DNA of 64,000 nt from positions 1 to 64,000 of the forward strand of contig WPIO01000011.1 of the NCBI GenBank assembly GCA_009760855.2, given 5' to 3'. The notes beneath the pieces were generated by a model that did not search any database, was not told the origin of the DNA, and was given only the letters and a program-made list of their open reading frames with translations. The position numbers and the translations under genes were made by a program. Below are positions 24,449 to 35,584 of the stretch, piece after piece. The stretch is from Cristatella mucedo. Lineage: Eukaryota; Bryozoa; Phylactolaemata; Cristatellidae. Positions within the stretch are counted from its first letter, which is position 1. Each line of letters opens with the position of its first letter.

Positions 24449-24904
24449 CTGGGGTTTGTATATTTTAGTGGGTGAAGTATCTTAAGAACGCGTTGCAAGC
24501 GGAATAGATTATTTTGTAAACTGGTAACGCCAAGCGAAAAAAGAGTTACCTTACCCTTTGCAGGATCTTGCAAGAGTGCTAAGGCTGCCAATGTTTCATT
24601 TCTTGTGGTATATATGACACCTAAAAAGACAAATAAGCGAAATTGTGTGACGAACGCCAGTTTACTTTCTACTTATGATGCGAGCCAACCGGAAGTACAG
24701 GCTTGATGCAGCGTCACAGCAGTACGCCTCGTTAGGAAGAATGTGCGATGCAGCAATAAAAGCAGATGCAACGTATGAATAATTGCTTGATAGCCAGCAG
24801 CCAACGACAGGCAATCTACACAGTAAAAGCTTCAAATGCGCTACTTAGTGTTGGTTGCCAACATACAATACTTGGAAGCGTTCTGCATCGCTATTATGCC
24901 GCCA

Positions 24905-25170
24905 GCTAGTAATAATAATTATACATTTATGTAGCGCCCTCAAACAACTTACTCTTTTACTAGGCACTTTACACATGCTATTAAGGAATTATGATCGAAT
25001 TGTTAGTGTTAGCATGCTCAACGTCAACGCACATAACATGGTTAGATGTGACATGCACAGGGTCAGCGTGAAAATATGGTTAGTGGCAGTACGCATAAGT
25101 GCACAAATTACGAATAACACTGACCCACTAGATGCTGTGATAAATAGATGCATTTTAGCTTCTATAAAGC
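24905..25170 (-). mobile_element. LINE 3' fragment
   Basis: TAATAATAATTATACATTTA, TAGCGCCCTCAAACAAC, CTAGGCACTTTACACATGCT, then CATGGTTAGATGTGACATGC, ACAGGGTCAGCGTG and GACCCACTAGATGCTGT. The order matches the 28.8-29.05 kb copy. The tail is diverged and resembles a mix with SINE family 1. Confidence 0.7.
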
Positions 25171-26640
25171 AGCAGCTAGACACGGAGCTCGGGTGTTTAT
25201 TAGGACTTGGATGCATCTTTCAAAACCCCCTGAGTCATCCCCATCGGTCTGTATAAGCTCAGCCCGATTCAGACTTTCTTGATACTATACAAAATCAGCC
25301 TGTAATTCTAAAAGCCACCCTACGGAGCAACTCTGTTAGCCCGCTCACATCCGGCCCAATGTAAGCTCGATCATCTACGCCATCACAAATGTATGCTTCT
25401 AATTATTTTCTTCGAAGTTTTGTAGGTTCCATTCCCCCAAGCCACTGGCACTGCTTCACTAGCTTCACGCCACTTTCGTGCCTTCACCTCAATCAGTTTC
25501 AACCAGCCAGCACACAGCTACCGATGCACGATGCCATGACCAAGACCTCACCGTCAGTCTTACGATGGCCACACGACGATGTGTGTGTGTGGCTACACGA
25601 AGTTGGAAAGCGAGTTAATTTCTCCCTTAGCAAATGTGCTACTACTTTATCACCAAGAGCAGCCAAAGAATTGGCGTCACCGTCGTCGTACCGCCGTGTA
25701 ACCTCGGGCCCCGTAGCCGCAGTTAGCCTCTGTTACCTTTGCCCCACCACACCAGTTCGCGAGACTCGAGCAAAGTGACTACGCAGCTAGACGAAGTGGA
25801 ATTAACTTAGGCCACCTCCACTACGCAGTGCTCGCTGCGTAACCGCTGCCGCGAAATTTGCGAAACTGGTAACTGACTATAGTCGAGCGATGGAATCCGC
25901 CTGCAATGGACAGACGGCGGAAAGCAATGGGGCCACCGAGTTCGTGCGGCGTTAAAATAGGAATGCCGAGTGCTTGTCAGTATTAATGCTCTCGTGTAGA
26001 ATGACAAGTGAGTCGGACCTGGAAGTTGCTGCAGTGCGATGGCTTTGAGGTCAGCACGAATTGAGCATGCATACGGCAGTGGCTCATTCTCAAATACCTT
26101 CTCCTGCCGAACTCGTTGTTAGCTCGATCGGAGATGGTCCTACAATGCATGAACAACTCGCAAAGCAACTCAAGCTGGTTAAGTCAGTCAGTGCTAATTA
26201 GCCGTAACTAGCTTGCTGCAATTATCTGCCTACGTTGGCAATCGCCTCGTCGCCAAGGGCAGCTTTTTTTCGTTCGAAGGTCGCTGCGAAAATGAAAAGT
26301 CATGTGTTAACACAGACCATCTTACCGCTCTCCATTTCCGCTTCGTGCGGTGAGAAGCCAAAGAGCTCCTTGACTTTCGGCGTTGGCTTGGAATCGCTGG
26401 CGCCCTCTCCTAAATTGCAGGGGGAACTCGGTAAAATCAGCTTTGCTTAGAGTAAGCATGCGCTTGCACTAGTAGCAAAAGCTGGTAGCTCCTCCGCGAT
26501 TCAAAGTATGCTCATTACTCTCATTCTCCCCCCCCCCGCTCCTCACCGCCCGGCTCCGGCCTCAAATAATCGTCAATGGATTTGCTCTCGGTGAGAGGTG
26601 CAGCTAACTTAACGGCTATATGCGATATGATGGGAATCCT
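25170..26640. other. No gene recognised
   Basis: Moderate GC, no frame with recognisable homology. A C-rich run near 26528-26537 lies in otherwise ordinary sequence. Confidence 0.4.
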
Positions 26641-26905
26641 GGAGCAAGCATCCGGATATGGAGGCTCGAGCAAGTGAGCACAGAAGGCACTCAAGAGTCA
26701 ACATGCTACTTGATGGAGATCCAGTACAGAGAAGAAAGAAGTGTTGCAACGTGGCAGTTGCGACTTTCACGACATCAAAGCCTAGCTACAGAGTTGGGTA
26801 CCAAATACAAGAAGCCTGTCAAGGTACAGGTACGAAGTCACGCAAGTTTTTTAACGACAGAGATAATGGAGAAAATGTCAAAACTTATTGCCGCCCTGGT
26901 TTGAC
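26640..26905 (-). mobile_element. LINE fragment
   Basis: GTTGCAACGTGGCAGTTGCG, CTTTCACGACATCAAAGCCT, AGCTACAGAGTTGGGTACCA match the segment around 29352-29412 of the better copy. The + frame read here is antisense to the LINE protein. Confidence 0.55.
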
Positions 26906-26919
26906 CCACGGGAAAAGTG

Positions 26920-27030
26920 CTTGACCTAATGACTGAGGTCTAGGGCTTTTGCCCTGCGGCGTATGCCAAGCGCCTGGACAGAGATTGAGTTCTCTTAGGG
27001 TGCTATACAAATGATATATATTTTTTATGG
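26920..27030 (+). mobile_element. SINE family 1, 3' half
   Basis: A degraded head (CTGAGGTCTAGGGC) and then CCTGGACAGAGATTGAGTTC, TCTTAGGGTGCTATACAAAT, GATATATATTTTTT. The tail is well preserved. Confidence 0.7.
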
Positions 27031-27039
27031 ACCAGCTTG

Positions 27040-27680
27040 ACTGTAGTATCGTATAGTATGCAATTTTTAATCAAAGTTAAGTAGCTGAGACTAAAAAAAT
27101 ACTGTGAAGCTGACATAGTTATCCAGGGAAAGGTCATTTTGGAACAGCACCACCGGATTCAGGGGAAGAGATATTCAGGCAGATAAATATTTGAGGGTTA
27201 GGCTCTCCTGTTTCTGTGAAACATTTGGTTTTACGAAGCCCGTTAATTTAGTCGTATTATCCACTAATTTGAGAACGTTTGCTGCGACAAAAGTGTAAAT
27301 GTCATCAATGACTGTAAGCTGCTAGGCAGTTGAGAAACTTTGAGAAGAAGGAAGGCCTGGACAGAGCAAAGCAGAATTATTCAGCAGAAAAGTATATTAA
27401 AGCCAAGACATTTCTTTGTGATCAAATTAGCAGAGACCAACTGTCGGCTATGAAAAGACGAGGACCTAGAGAAGATTCATCTTACCAAATATTTTAAAAC
27501 CTTGCAGGAAAATCACTGTTCACTTAGACGAAGCTCTGAAATCCCACACTTATATATGAACTAAAGTATTGCAGTGAATTATCAGTGATGCTCAGGCGTA
27601 GTTATTAGAACCCAACGAGGATTTGGTGATCGATAGTGTGAAACGCTGCCGAGACATTCAACAGAACAAACAGATTGAGA
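27040..27680 (-). mobile_element. LINE internal fragment
   Basis: CTGTGAAGCTGACATAGTTA, TCCAGGGAAAGGTCATTTTG match the 21.83 kb fragment. It extends through GGATTTGGTGATCGATAGTG and TGAAACGCTGCCGAGACATT. No intact frame. Confidence 0.5.
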
Positions 27681-27689
27681 TTTAGCGTA

Positions 27690-27788
27690 AGAGAGAGAAA
27701 AAAGAGAGAGCAAGCGAGCGAGCTAGAGAGAGAGAGAGAGAGAGAAAGGAAGAGGGAGAAGGAGAGGAGGAGGGAGGGAGAGAGAGAG

Positions 27789-27874
<86 letters not shown>
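27690..27874. repeat. GA-rich tract ending in (GA)n
   Basis: Impure GA/GGA blocks and then about 80 bases of pure GA. Confidence 0.97.
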
Positions 27875-27877
<3 letters not shown>

Positions 27878-27913
27878 GTTTGCTTGTCAGCCGTCCCGAG
27901 AAGGTGGAAATAC
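27866..27913. repeat. 48-bp exact repeat, copy 1
   Basis: GAGAGAGAGGGTGTTTGCTT, GTCAGCCGTCCCGAGAAGGT, GGAAATAC. It is identical to 30021-30068. Here it is preceded by the long GA run; there, by a GA run of only about four steps. Confidence 0.95.
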
Positions 27914-28329
27914 CCTGTGAGAGATGACTCTGTGCATTGATTCTCTCTCCATCAGGTTGGATCTTACTTAATAAGTTTGATATTTTAATCTAAAAATTGA
28001 GCTGGTCTGCCACTATTCATTTCACCATATTTATAGGAGTGGTGGATGAAAGATTAAGCAAAAGTTGCTTAATTTTTCCTGGTCCAGTGCTGACTTCTAA
28101 TGTGTGGCACGATATCAGCCTCTTCGAAGTATGCAGAGACAAAAACCCATGCCAATAATATACTTGTTGCATTGGCAATACAGGGTGGCAGGAAATTTTG
28201 GCATAAAAAAAGAAGACAGTGCGGCTGGGTTACAGAGGCTAGCAATCTGCTGAGGGTGGGATATATGAGCTTCGAGATCAAATAAAATAAAAATACTAGC
28301 TGAGTAAACAGCCTATTCTTGTATAGCGA

Positions 28330-28470
28330 CAGAAGAATCTTTACGGCTATCGCCAACGCTTGCAGTTGCAATCAAGAATGGCCAACCGCAGGAATCGAAC
28401 CCACGACCTTGGGACCGAGATCGCAAAAGCAACGGCCTTACCTAGTGTGCCATCGCGGCTCACTAAAATC
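28330..28470 (-). mobile_element. tRNA-derived SINE, family 2
   Basis: On the minus strand: GAGCCGCGATGGCACACTAG, GTAAGGCCGTTGCTTTTGCG, ATCTCGGTCCCAAGGTCGTG, GGTTCGATTCCTGCGGTTGG. A-box-like and B-box (GGTTCGATTCC) strings have tRNA spacing, making this a candidate polymerase III unit. It does not fold obviously into a complete modern tRNA. Confidence 0.65.
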
Positions 28471-28804
28471 ATCAGGGGAGTGCTTGAAGGCAGACATTGA
28501 GATAGAAGGGGATGAAGGATTTAGTGATGATACATGACCTCAGAGATGAAAGTTCTGATCTTGTCTTGGTTGCAAAAGCTATACTGCCAGTAAGTATCAC
28601 TACGTATGATGTTGACCTGGGAGCAGTAATGGAGATTATTAATGGTCGACATAAGTATTTTTGAAAACTGCTTTCATTTTCCAACTATTGTTCTTATAGA
28701 TGCTAGACTTGAACTTTGTTAGCATCGATTGACACTAGAGTAATTGTCCTCCTATGCCAGCCGATACGCAGTCACTCCTGATCATTTGAGTGCTTTTGCC
28801 AGTT

Positions 28805-29640
28805 TTTACTGAGCAATCCTCAGAGAACTCAATCTCTCTCTAGGCGCTTTACATTTGCTGCAAAGGGAAATGCAATGGAATGGTGAGTAATATCACGCTT
28901 GATAAGCAAACAAAATGAATAACATGGTTAGGGTGACATGCATAGGGTCAGCATGCAAATGAGGTTAGTGGCAGCATGCACAGTGTCAGCACGCATAAGC
29001 ACATGAAGGACGAATCACAGGGACCCACTAAATGCTGTCCTAAATAGGTGTGCTTTAAGTTCTTTTTAAATGTGGTCAAGTCAGGGGATGTTCTGGCGCA
29101 AGTCGGGAGGGAGTTCCAGGATTTGGGAGCATACGAACTAAATACACGGTCTCCAAAGGATTTGAGGTTTGTACGAGGTATTGGTAGACTGTTGGATTCC
29201 GAAAAGCGTGTGGTACGATGCGTCGCCTGGTGGAGGAGTAGATCTGTGACATAGGCTGGAGCCAAAGAATGAAGTGACCTAAAAGTGAGCGACAAAACCT
29301 TGACGTCAATCCATTGCTTGACTGGTAGCCAGTGCAGGTTGGCGAGAAGTGGAGTAATGGGGCAACTGCGACGCTCACGACAGACAAGCCTAGCTGTGGA
29401 GTTTTGCACCAGCTGCAATCGCCTGATCGCACATGCCGGTAGGCCAGTAAGCAGTGAGTTGCAGAAGTCGAGACGGGATGTCACGAATGCATGGACCAAC
29501 TTGGATGCGGTATCCTTATCTAAACAAGCCCAAGTTTTAGCAATGTTATGAAGCTAAAAATAAGCAGATTTGAATGTGGAGCTGATATGGTTGTCTAATA
29601 AGAGGTCGCTTTAGAACATGACACCTACATTTCGAATAAA
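28805..29640 (-). mobile_element. LINE 3' copy with open reverse transcriptase C terminus
   Basis: The best-preserved coding fragment of the family. The minus-strand frame at 28948-29499 (183 codons) reads LDFCNSLLTGLPACAIRRLQ, LVQNSTARLVCRERRSCPIT, LANLHWLPVKQWIDVKVLSL and onward to SYAPKSWNSLPT. This is the signature of the reverse transcriptase C-terminal region in CR1/L2-like non-LTR elements. The YADD catalytic part is absent (5' truncation). The 3' end carries the GGCGCTTTACATTTGC tail at 28842. Confidence 0.9.
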
Positions 29641-30020
29641 TATTCTACAGCAGGCTACGCACGCATTGATTGTCGCGTTTGGCATCGGCAGCGATGGCAC
29701 GTGCTACAGGTATGGTCCCTGAATCAAAGCCTGCGCCTCTCAACTGGCAACAGGAAGAAACTTCGCCGCGAAGACACGCCGAACAAAGATTATCTCCTCT
29801 CTGTTGCAGTTTAGTGCATGCAGTAATGTCTGAGCTCGCACGCGGTGCTTTGGCTCCCTTCCCCAAGCGAGAACCAGGAGGCTGACACTGGCCCGCACTT
29901 TCTCCGAGGCGCTTCGTCAGCGCTCGCCAAGTGATAGAGAACTTTTAATATAGCAGTGATTGAGTCCTCCCTAAGTCCTACCGAAACATAAAGAATTGTG
30001 GAGGACTGGTCATCCTAAAA

Positions 30021-30068
30021 GAGAGAGAGGGTGTTTGCTTGTCAGCCGTCCCGAGAAGGTGGAAATAC
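30021..30068. repeat. 48-bp exact repeat, copy 2
   Basis: Identical to 27866-27913, with unrelated downstream sequence. Confidence 0.95.
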
Positions 30069-30069
30069 G

Positions 30070-31180
30070 CTCGCTGTACGAAATACGGTCGCTGCATTAG
30101 CTCTCACGGTTTGCTAGGGCGGTTGCTCGAGTACATTTCCGAGCAGAGTGCTTGTGCAAAAATTGTATTACCGCCAGCAGCAGTGTAGTTATCCTCAAGA
30201 GAAGCAACCGTGAAAAGTGGAGGAGAACCTGAAACGAATGCTGTCTAGCATTAGTGCATACATATTATGTAATGTAATGCATCTACGTCTGCAACTCCAC
30301 AAAGCCATAAAGACTACGTGGGTGCTACGCATGAGAGTTTTGTATAGCGTACTCACATCCTCAGCGGCTATCTTGCGCTGCAATCGTGTCTATTGAGCGT
30401 TTCTAAAGTAGCACTTTGCTGACAGTTATCAAAGCACTTAGTGCAGCGACGGCCTTTTCATGTAACGAAACGACTGCAGACACGGAGGTACAATAAGACG
30501 CTTTAAAAGCTAAAATGATAATGACTTTTCCCATACCACCTGAGCCGACATAGATATTTGCAAGAGGAAAGTGCTCCATCACAGAAGACTATAAAGCGTG
30601 AATGTGACATTATAGATGAGCGATCCACGCTTTAGAGGGAAATCGGAGAAACTCCGAAAAATTTGGTCGAACTCTGGGGTCATTTTAGTGTCTACAGGAG
30701 CATCGTGCGTGCCTTCGTGGGCTAGTCTGTTGGGCTCGAATTACCAGCAACCAACCTAGCTAAGAATTATTAGCATCGTGGTTGACTTTCAATTGAATGT
30801 AAGATTTGAAAAAGAAAATTTATAGGAATGATTTAAACATACTGCTCAGCTTTAAAATTGGTCTCCGATGATGAAACCAAATTTAGGGTGAACAATTTCG
30901 AGCCCACCCAATGCCATAAAAATTGAAATTCATATATTAATGCTTTTTTTAAAATCTGACTGACTTCTGAGCTCAAAAGCATACGTGTGTGGCACAATAC
31001 GGAAAAGTTGGCATGCATGTTATCCATTGTCCTGAGTGAGCCATGCACCGTAAGGATAGGGACATCAATCGCTACTCGCGGCACCATCGGTACAGATTTA
31101 ACAAGCAATCCCCCATTGATTGATGCATAATGACCCTGTAAAAACCACGCTGCCGCTAGAGAAATATGCTTCTAATCCTA
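30070..31180. other. No gene recognised
   Basis: AT-rich, no supported coding region and no match to the repeat families recognised elsewhere in the window. Confidence 0.4.
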
Positions 31181-31182
31181 TT

Positions 31183-31638
31183 TTAAGTAAAACGGCAAAT
31201 TGCAGCTAGCTGATGAAGCAATACTTTTCTGGCCAGAGCACAACACTCGAGTTGTGTAAAGAGTTCGCAATCGCTAAGCAGAAGTTGAAGCGCACGTAGC
31301 AAGATAAAGTCTGTATGGCGCTCCCGTAACTTGCTGCTGATGCGCATTGCAGCGATCAGCGTCCGCCCCCCTGGCGGTGAGCCGCAAAGCAGATTAGTAC
31401 TTGTGATTGGTGCGGGAAACTCCAGAGTCGGCAGCTGTTCGCCGACAACTTCGCTCTGGTTTGGAAGGATCAAAGCACCTTCTAAAACGTGCGAAGTGAA
31501 GAGACCACGGGCTTTCATCCTAAACAAAAAGTGGCAACACAGCCAAGCGGACTGGAATTTCGCTGGACATTGCTCAATCGCAGGCATTTTCGTGGTGTCA
31601 GCGGCGGACGAATCTAGCGGACAGTTTACAAGTTGAAT
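31183..31638 (-). CDS. Hypothetical minus-strand exon, possibly extracellular
   Basis: An open frame of about 150 codons follows a good acceptor (GGGCTTTTTCAG at 31639). It reads IQLVNCPLDSSAADTTK, then several Cys residues, then LLCGSPPGGRTLIAAMRISS, and ends at TAA. The cysteine spacing and lack of repeats make it look like a secreted or extracellular segment, but no family is recognised. The + strand is also open for 101 codons here, so strand is uncertain. Confidence 0.25.
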   Translation of the reverse strand: MQLVNCPLDSSAADTTKMPAIEQCPAKFQSAWLCCHFLFRMKARGLFTSHVLEGALILPNQSEVVGEQLPTLEFPAPITSTNLLCGSPPGGRTLIAAMRISSKLRERHTDFILLRALQLLLSDCELFTQLECCALARKVLLHQLAAICRFT

Positions 31639-32342
31639 CTGAAAAAGCCCAGTGGCTGTGCTCATAGGACTTTGTTAGCATGCAACTCCGGTGCTAACGC
31701 TATCAACATGAAAGCGAATAGCTTGTAGGATTTGATTGTTTAATTCGTGCTTGCAAGCGATGCTCCGAAGCCTCGAGGCGGGCTTACCGGCGTATCGGGA
31801 TTCGTTCGCCAGCAGCAGACCAGAGCATTCCGGCGGAGGAGTTCCGCCGATAATCAGGTCACAGAGCGCCTGCAGCAAAGTTTGATATACGTAGGAGTTG
31901 CATGAAGCAGGAGCACGTCATTTGAGACTCTGGAAGCGCTAGTGGCGAGCGCTGACAGGGTAAAGAGCTGGAGGCTGGAGGAAGCTCATCGCAGAGTGAG
32001 ACACAGAGCGGGCTCGCCAGCGGGCATGTTAAATGAAAAAAACGACTCAACGCGTAAGCTGGAGTTGTGCAGCAGCAATAGTGGATTTAATTCTTGGAAT
32101 GCCACTAGCAGATGAAGACGAGAAAAGGAGAACTTCGGACCCGCACAGCACGTCCAGCTAGATGAAAACGCTTATAAACACATTCAAAACCAGCACAGCA
32201 TTTAAATATACAGTAACTAAACACTCTAAGGCTGGAGAATGTAACGCAAGTCCCACATATAGACTCACCAAAGCTAGCTGCAAAAGAGGTTGATTAGATT
32301 CGACAATCAAGACATTGGCGGCCAATGCTAGCTGCTGAATTA

Positions 32343-32350
32343 CATTAGAT
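32343..32350. repeat. Target site duplication, left (CATTAGAT)
   Basis: The 8-bp CATTAGAT lies immediately before the CAGGGGTGTCC terminus and is repeated exactly at 35054-35061. Confidence 0.97.
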
Positions 32351-32742
32351 CAGGGGTGTCCATCACGTGGCCCGCGGGCCATAACCCGGCCCGCCGAGGT
32401 ATTCTATGCGGCCCGCAACGTTATCCCAAAAATATTTGTCGCTCCATGTTTTTCGTTAGTTTTTAATCATTACAAACGGCGATATAAGGCGCTGTGATAT
32501 ACTTCACGCGCGCGTGAAGCGTAAAGGTGTCCGAATGGCTATTTTCGCGTGAAGGTAAAAAATCGATTTATTTTGCTAGCCTTCATGTGAACATTTTGGC
32601 GTGAAGGGGTAATATATTTGTGCTACAGCGGCGCCATTACGATCACATTTATAACGCTTCCGCAAGCGAAATTAACTGTTTCACAGTGGATAGAAAAAAG
32701 AGCCGTTTCTCAGCTGTTGCTGCACGAACTGGAATCAGTCAG

Positions 32743-32853
32743 GTAGGTTTTTCAAAAAACGCGTATTGCTTAACTTTCTTACTAATACTAAGATATTGCT
32801 GTGATAAAATATAAATTAATCAATTTGTAACTGATCTGCTTTTTATTTCACAG
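32743..32853 (+). other. 5' intron of the hAT transposase transcript
   Basis: The donor CAGTCAG|GTAGGT and acceptor CTTTTTATTTCACAG bracket 111 AT-rich bases ending seven bases before the transposase ATG. The upstream frame from 32620 may supply additional N-terminal residues when spliced. Confidence 0.6.
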
Positions 32854-32859
32854 AGAAAA

Positions 32860-34662
32860 ATGGCGGCGAATGTGAATACTAGCAAAAAACAAAAAATTGA
32901 CGCAGAAGGAAGACTTTTCAAAGCAACTTGGACTGTAGACTATTTTTTAATGGAACGCTTCGGTAGGATAATGTGCCTAATATGCAAAGAAACAATTGCC
33001 ATTGCAAAGGAGTACAATGTTAAGCGACATTTTTCAACAAAGCATGGCGACAGGTACAACAGCCTGACTGGTCAACTTCGAATTGATCGCGTGAACTCGT
33101 TGAAACAGAGCGTAATAGGACATCAGTCATTGTTTACAGCAGTCAGCAACAAGTCTGAGGCTTCAAGCAAAGTAAGTTTTTTAATAGCTGAAGCTATAGC
33201 TAAGCGGGGGAAAGCATTTTCCGATGGTGAATTTGTTAAGGAATTCCTCAGGCTGTTTACTGGTGTGGTCTGTCCAGAAAAGAAGTCAGAAGTAGAGAAA
33301 GTCAGTCTTTCTCATCAAACGGTTGCGAGAAGAGTTGACGAGCTCGCATCCAACATAGAAGAAAATCTCACTAAAAGACTTGCTGAATGCGAATTTTATT
33401 CTCTTGCGCTCGACGAAAGCACGGACAATAGCGATACGGCTCAACTGTCGGTGTTTGTACGCGGAGTAACAGGAAAGTTTGTCATTATCGAAGAACTGTT
33501 GGATATATGTTCAATGAAAGGCACTACAACGGGGAGGGATATTTTGGATCGGGTCAAAAGGGTCCTCACAAAATGTAGTCTTCCTGAAACTAAATTGATT
33601 GGTTTAACCACAGACGGAGCCCCTTCAATGACAGGTAGACACAATAGATTTGTATCTTTAATGGTAAAATTATTGCCTCACAAAATTGTCAGTCATCACT
33701 GCATCATCCACCAAGAACAACTATGTGCAAAGGTTTTGAGCATGCAACATGTTATGGACAATGTAGTTTTAACAGTCAATGTGATAAGGTCTCGTGCGCT
33801 AAACCACAGACAATTTCAGGCTTTCCTTGAAGAGTTGGGATCAGATCATTGTGATGTTATTTATTTCTGCCAAGTCCGTTGACTAAGTAGGGCAAACACG
33901 TTAGCCAGGTTTTGGTCACTTCGGGACGAAATAAAAACATTTATGACAGAAAAGGAAAAAGATGTTGGCTTCCTCGATGACCAGCAGTGGTTGAATGACT
34001 TGGCTTTTTTGGTGGACATGACCAAACATCTTGCAGATATTAATGTCAAACTCCAAGGTAAGGATCAACTGGTCCATAAAATGTATGAGTGTGTTGTCAC
34101 GTTTGTGCAAAAGCTGAAACTTTTCCGGAAACACTTTGATCAGAAGAAACTGTTACATTTCACAACACTAGCAACAAGATGGCCTGAAACGCTGGCTCAT
34201 ATGAAGTACTCCACTCCGTTAGCAAACTTGTTGATGAATTCGAAGAGAGGTTTCAGGATTTCCATCAACATGCGGATGACATGAACATGATTAGTAATCC
34301 ATTTAATATCGATCCCTCTGATGCACCTGATGCATTTCAACTCGAACTAATCAACATTCATAATGACAGCAATTTAAAAACTGCTTATGATCAGCACGAC
34401 CTTGTTACCTTTTAAAAGCAGCATGTTTCATCAGAGTCTTTTCCTAACCTAGCCAAACATGCTCGCAGGTATATTGCACTTTTTGGCAGCACATATTACT
34501 GTGAACAACTTGTTTCCAGATTGAAAAATGTGAAAACAAAGACTCGATCCGTTCTCACAGATGAACATTTATCAGGAATCCTTAGAATTGCCACATCCAC
34601 TGTTGCAGCAGATGTCGAATTTTTATGCAAACAGAAACAATGCCAAATATCTCATTGATGCC
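32860..34662 (+). pseudogene. hAT transposase, GTF2IRD2/ZBED-like, disabled
   Basis: The first 340 codons are open. There is a BED-like zinc finger with C39, C42, H57 and H62. The RNase H-like catalytic domain has LALDESTDNSD (D185) and TTDGAPSM (D252), followed by the HHCIIHQEQLCAK motif (279-291). The family's VRWLSRG-type motif reads VR-stop-LSRA: TGA at 33880-33882 where Trp (TGG) is expected. The frame continues through RFWSLRDEI to about 34200, where it shifts by one or two bases, and a second stop (TAA) lies at 34413. The C-terminal dimerisation block (FGSTYYCEQL, TDEHLSGILRIATS) ends at TGA 34660. Vertebrate GTF2IRD2 contains a domesticated relative of this transposase. This copy cannot make a full protein. 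Confidence 0.93.
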
Positions 34663-35053
34663 TGCAGTGCAGAAGACATTGAATACCTGTGGCATTTAAT
34701 TAATCCGAAGACATTAATACTATGTGAGTCCTTGTCATGTAATTTTGTAAGTTTTATAAGTTTCTGTCTTCATGTTATTAAAATAAAAATCCAAAAGTAA
34801 AAGATTGGCCATAATATCTATCAAATTATTTTCCAGGACACATGATTACATTTTTATTATTTATTATTTTAATTATAATTATGCTAAAAAATACTATTGT
34901 ATTGCGGTTTATTTATTAAGTATAATAGTAATAGTCATAATAAATTACGATCCTATTTTCTGATGCGGTCAACTACGCCAATTTACATGTGGCCCCCGGA
35001 CCTTTTAAATTTTTGAAATGTGGCCCCCAACGCAAAAAGGTTGGACACCCCAG

Positions 35054-35061
35054 CATTAGAT
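35054..35061. repeat. Target site duplication, right (CATTAGAT)
   Basis: Exact copy of the left flank. Confidence 0.97.
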
Positions 35062-35279
35062 TGTAGGCGCCAGCCAATCTTAGTAAAAATCACCGTAGTG
35101 CACACAAGTCGATTGATTGCCATTCTCACGTGGTAGTAATTTTAAAAGGTTAACTTGTCATATACCAAACAGAAAGTTTGGGATTGCCGGGTATATAAGT
35201 GACGAAGAGACGTTTTATCGTTAATCATTGCCTATGTTGATTTGGAGTTCCATGACTTTCATGACTGACTGCTGTGTCG

Positions 35280-35425
35280 ACATATCATGGCGCAGTAGTT
35301 AAGGTGCTCACCCCGACCGAGGCTTGGCTGAGGTTGTAGGCTCGAGCCACGTGGCATATGTGAAGTGCCTGAATTGGGATTAAGTTACCTTAGGGTGCTA
35401 TATACATGACTTATTAATATCTGGC
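35280..35425 (+). mobile_element. tRNA-derived SINE, family 1 (full copy)
   Basis: Reads ATCATGGCGCAGTAGTTAAG, GTGCTCACCCCGACCGAGGC, TTGGCTGAGGTTGTAGGCTC, GAGCCACGTGGCATATGTGA, AGTGCCTGAATTGGGATTAA, GTTACCTTAGGGTGCTATAT. A box, B box and tail are in order. Confidence 0.85.
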
Positions 35426-35467
35426 GTCTGCACCTGACTAGCAATCGCCCCGAAATGTCTGAGCATT

Positions 35468-35584
35468 TGCTCATCGGTCTCCAGGGGCAGCTGCTTGTAG
35501 AAATAGTCTTGTTGTTTCTCGAGTGCTCTCGTCGGTCTCCAGGGGCAGCTGTCTGTAGAAATAGTCCTGTTGTTATTTCTCGAG
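35468..35584. repeat. Direct tandem duplication, about 60 bp
   Basis: TCGGTCTCCAGGGGCAGCTG occurs at 35475 and again at 35532, each followed by GTAGAAATAGTC(T/C)TGTTGT and TCTCGAG. A recent local duplication. Confidence 0.9.

Larger units (their letters stand above)
32351..35053 (+). mobile_element. hAT-superfamily DNA transposon, about 2.7 kb
   Basis: The left end CAGGGGTGTCCATCACGTGG and the reverse complement of the right end (CTGGGGTGTCCAACC) form short terminal inverted repeats with one mismatch in the first 12 bases. Perfect 8-bp duplications flank it, as expected for hAT transposition. Subterminal GTGGCCCGCGGGCC and GTGGCCCCCGG blocks occur at both ends. It contains one transposase region with three disabling lesions. 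The CAGGGGTGTCCAA-type end is typical of Charlie-like hAT elements. Confidence 0.95.

Noticed and set aside
28319-28470. A functional tRNA gene
   Set aside because: Only A- and B-box-like parts are visible. The acceptor and anticodon stems do not pair convincingly, and a second similar copy points to a SINE.
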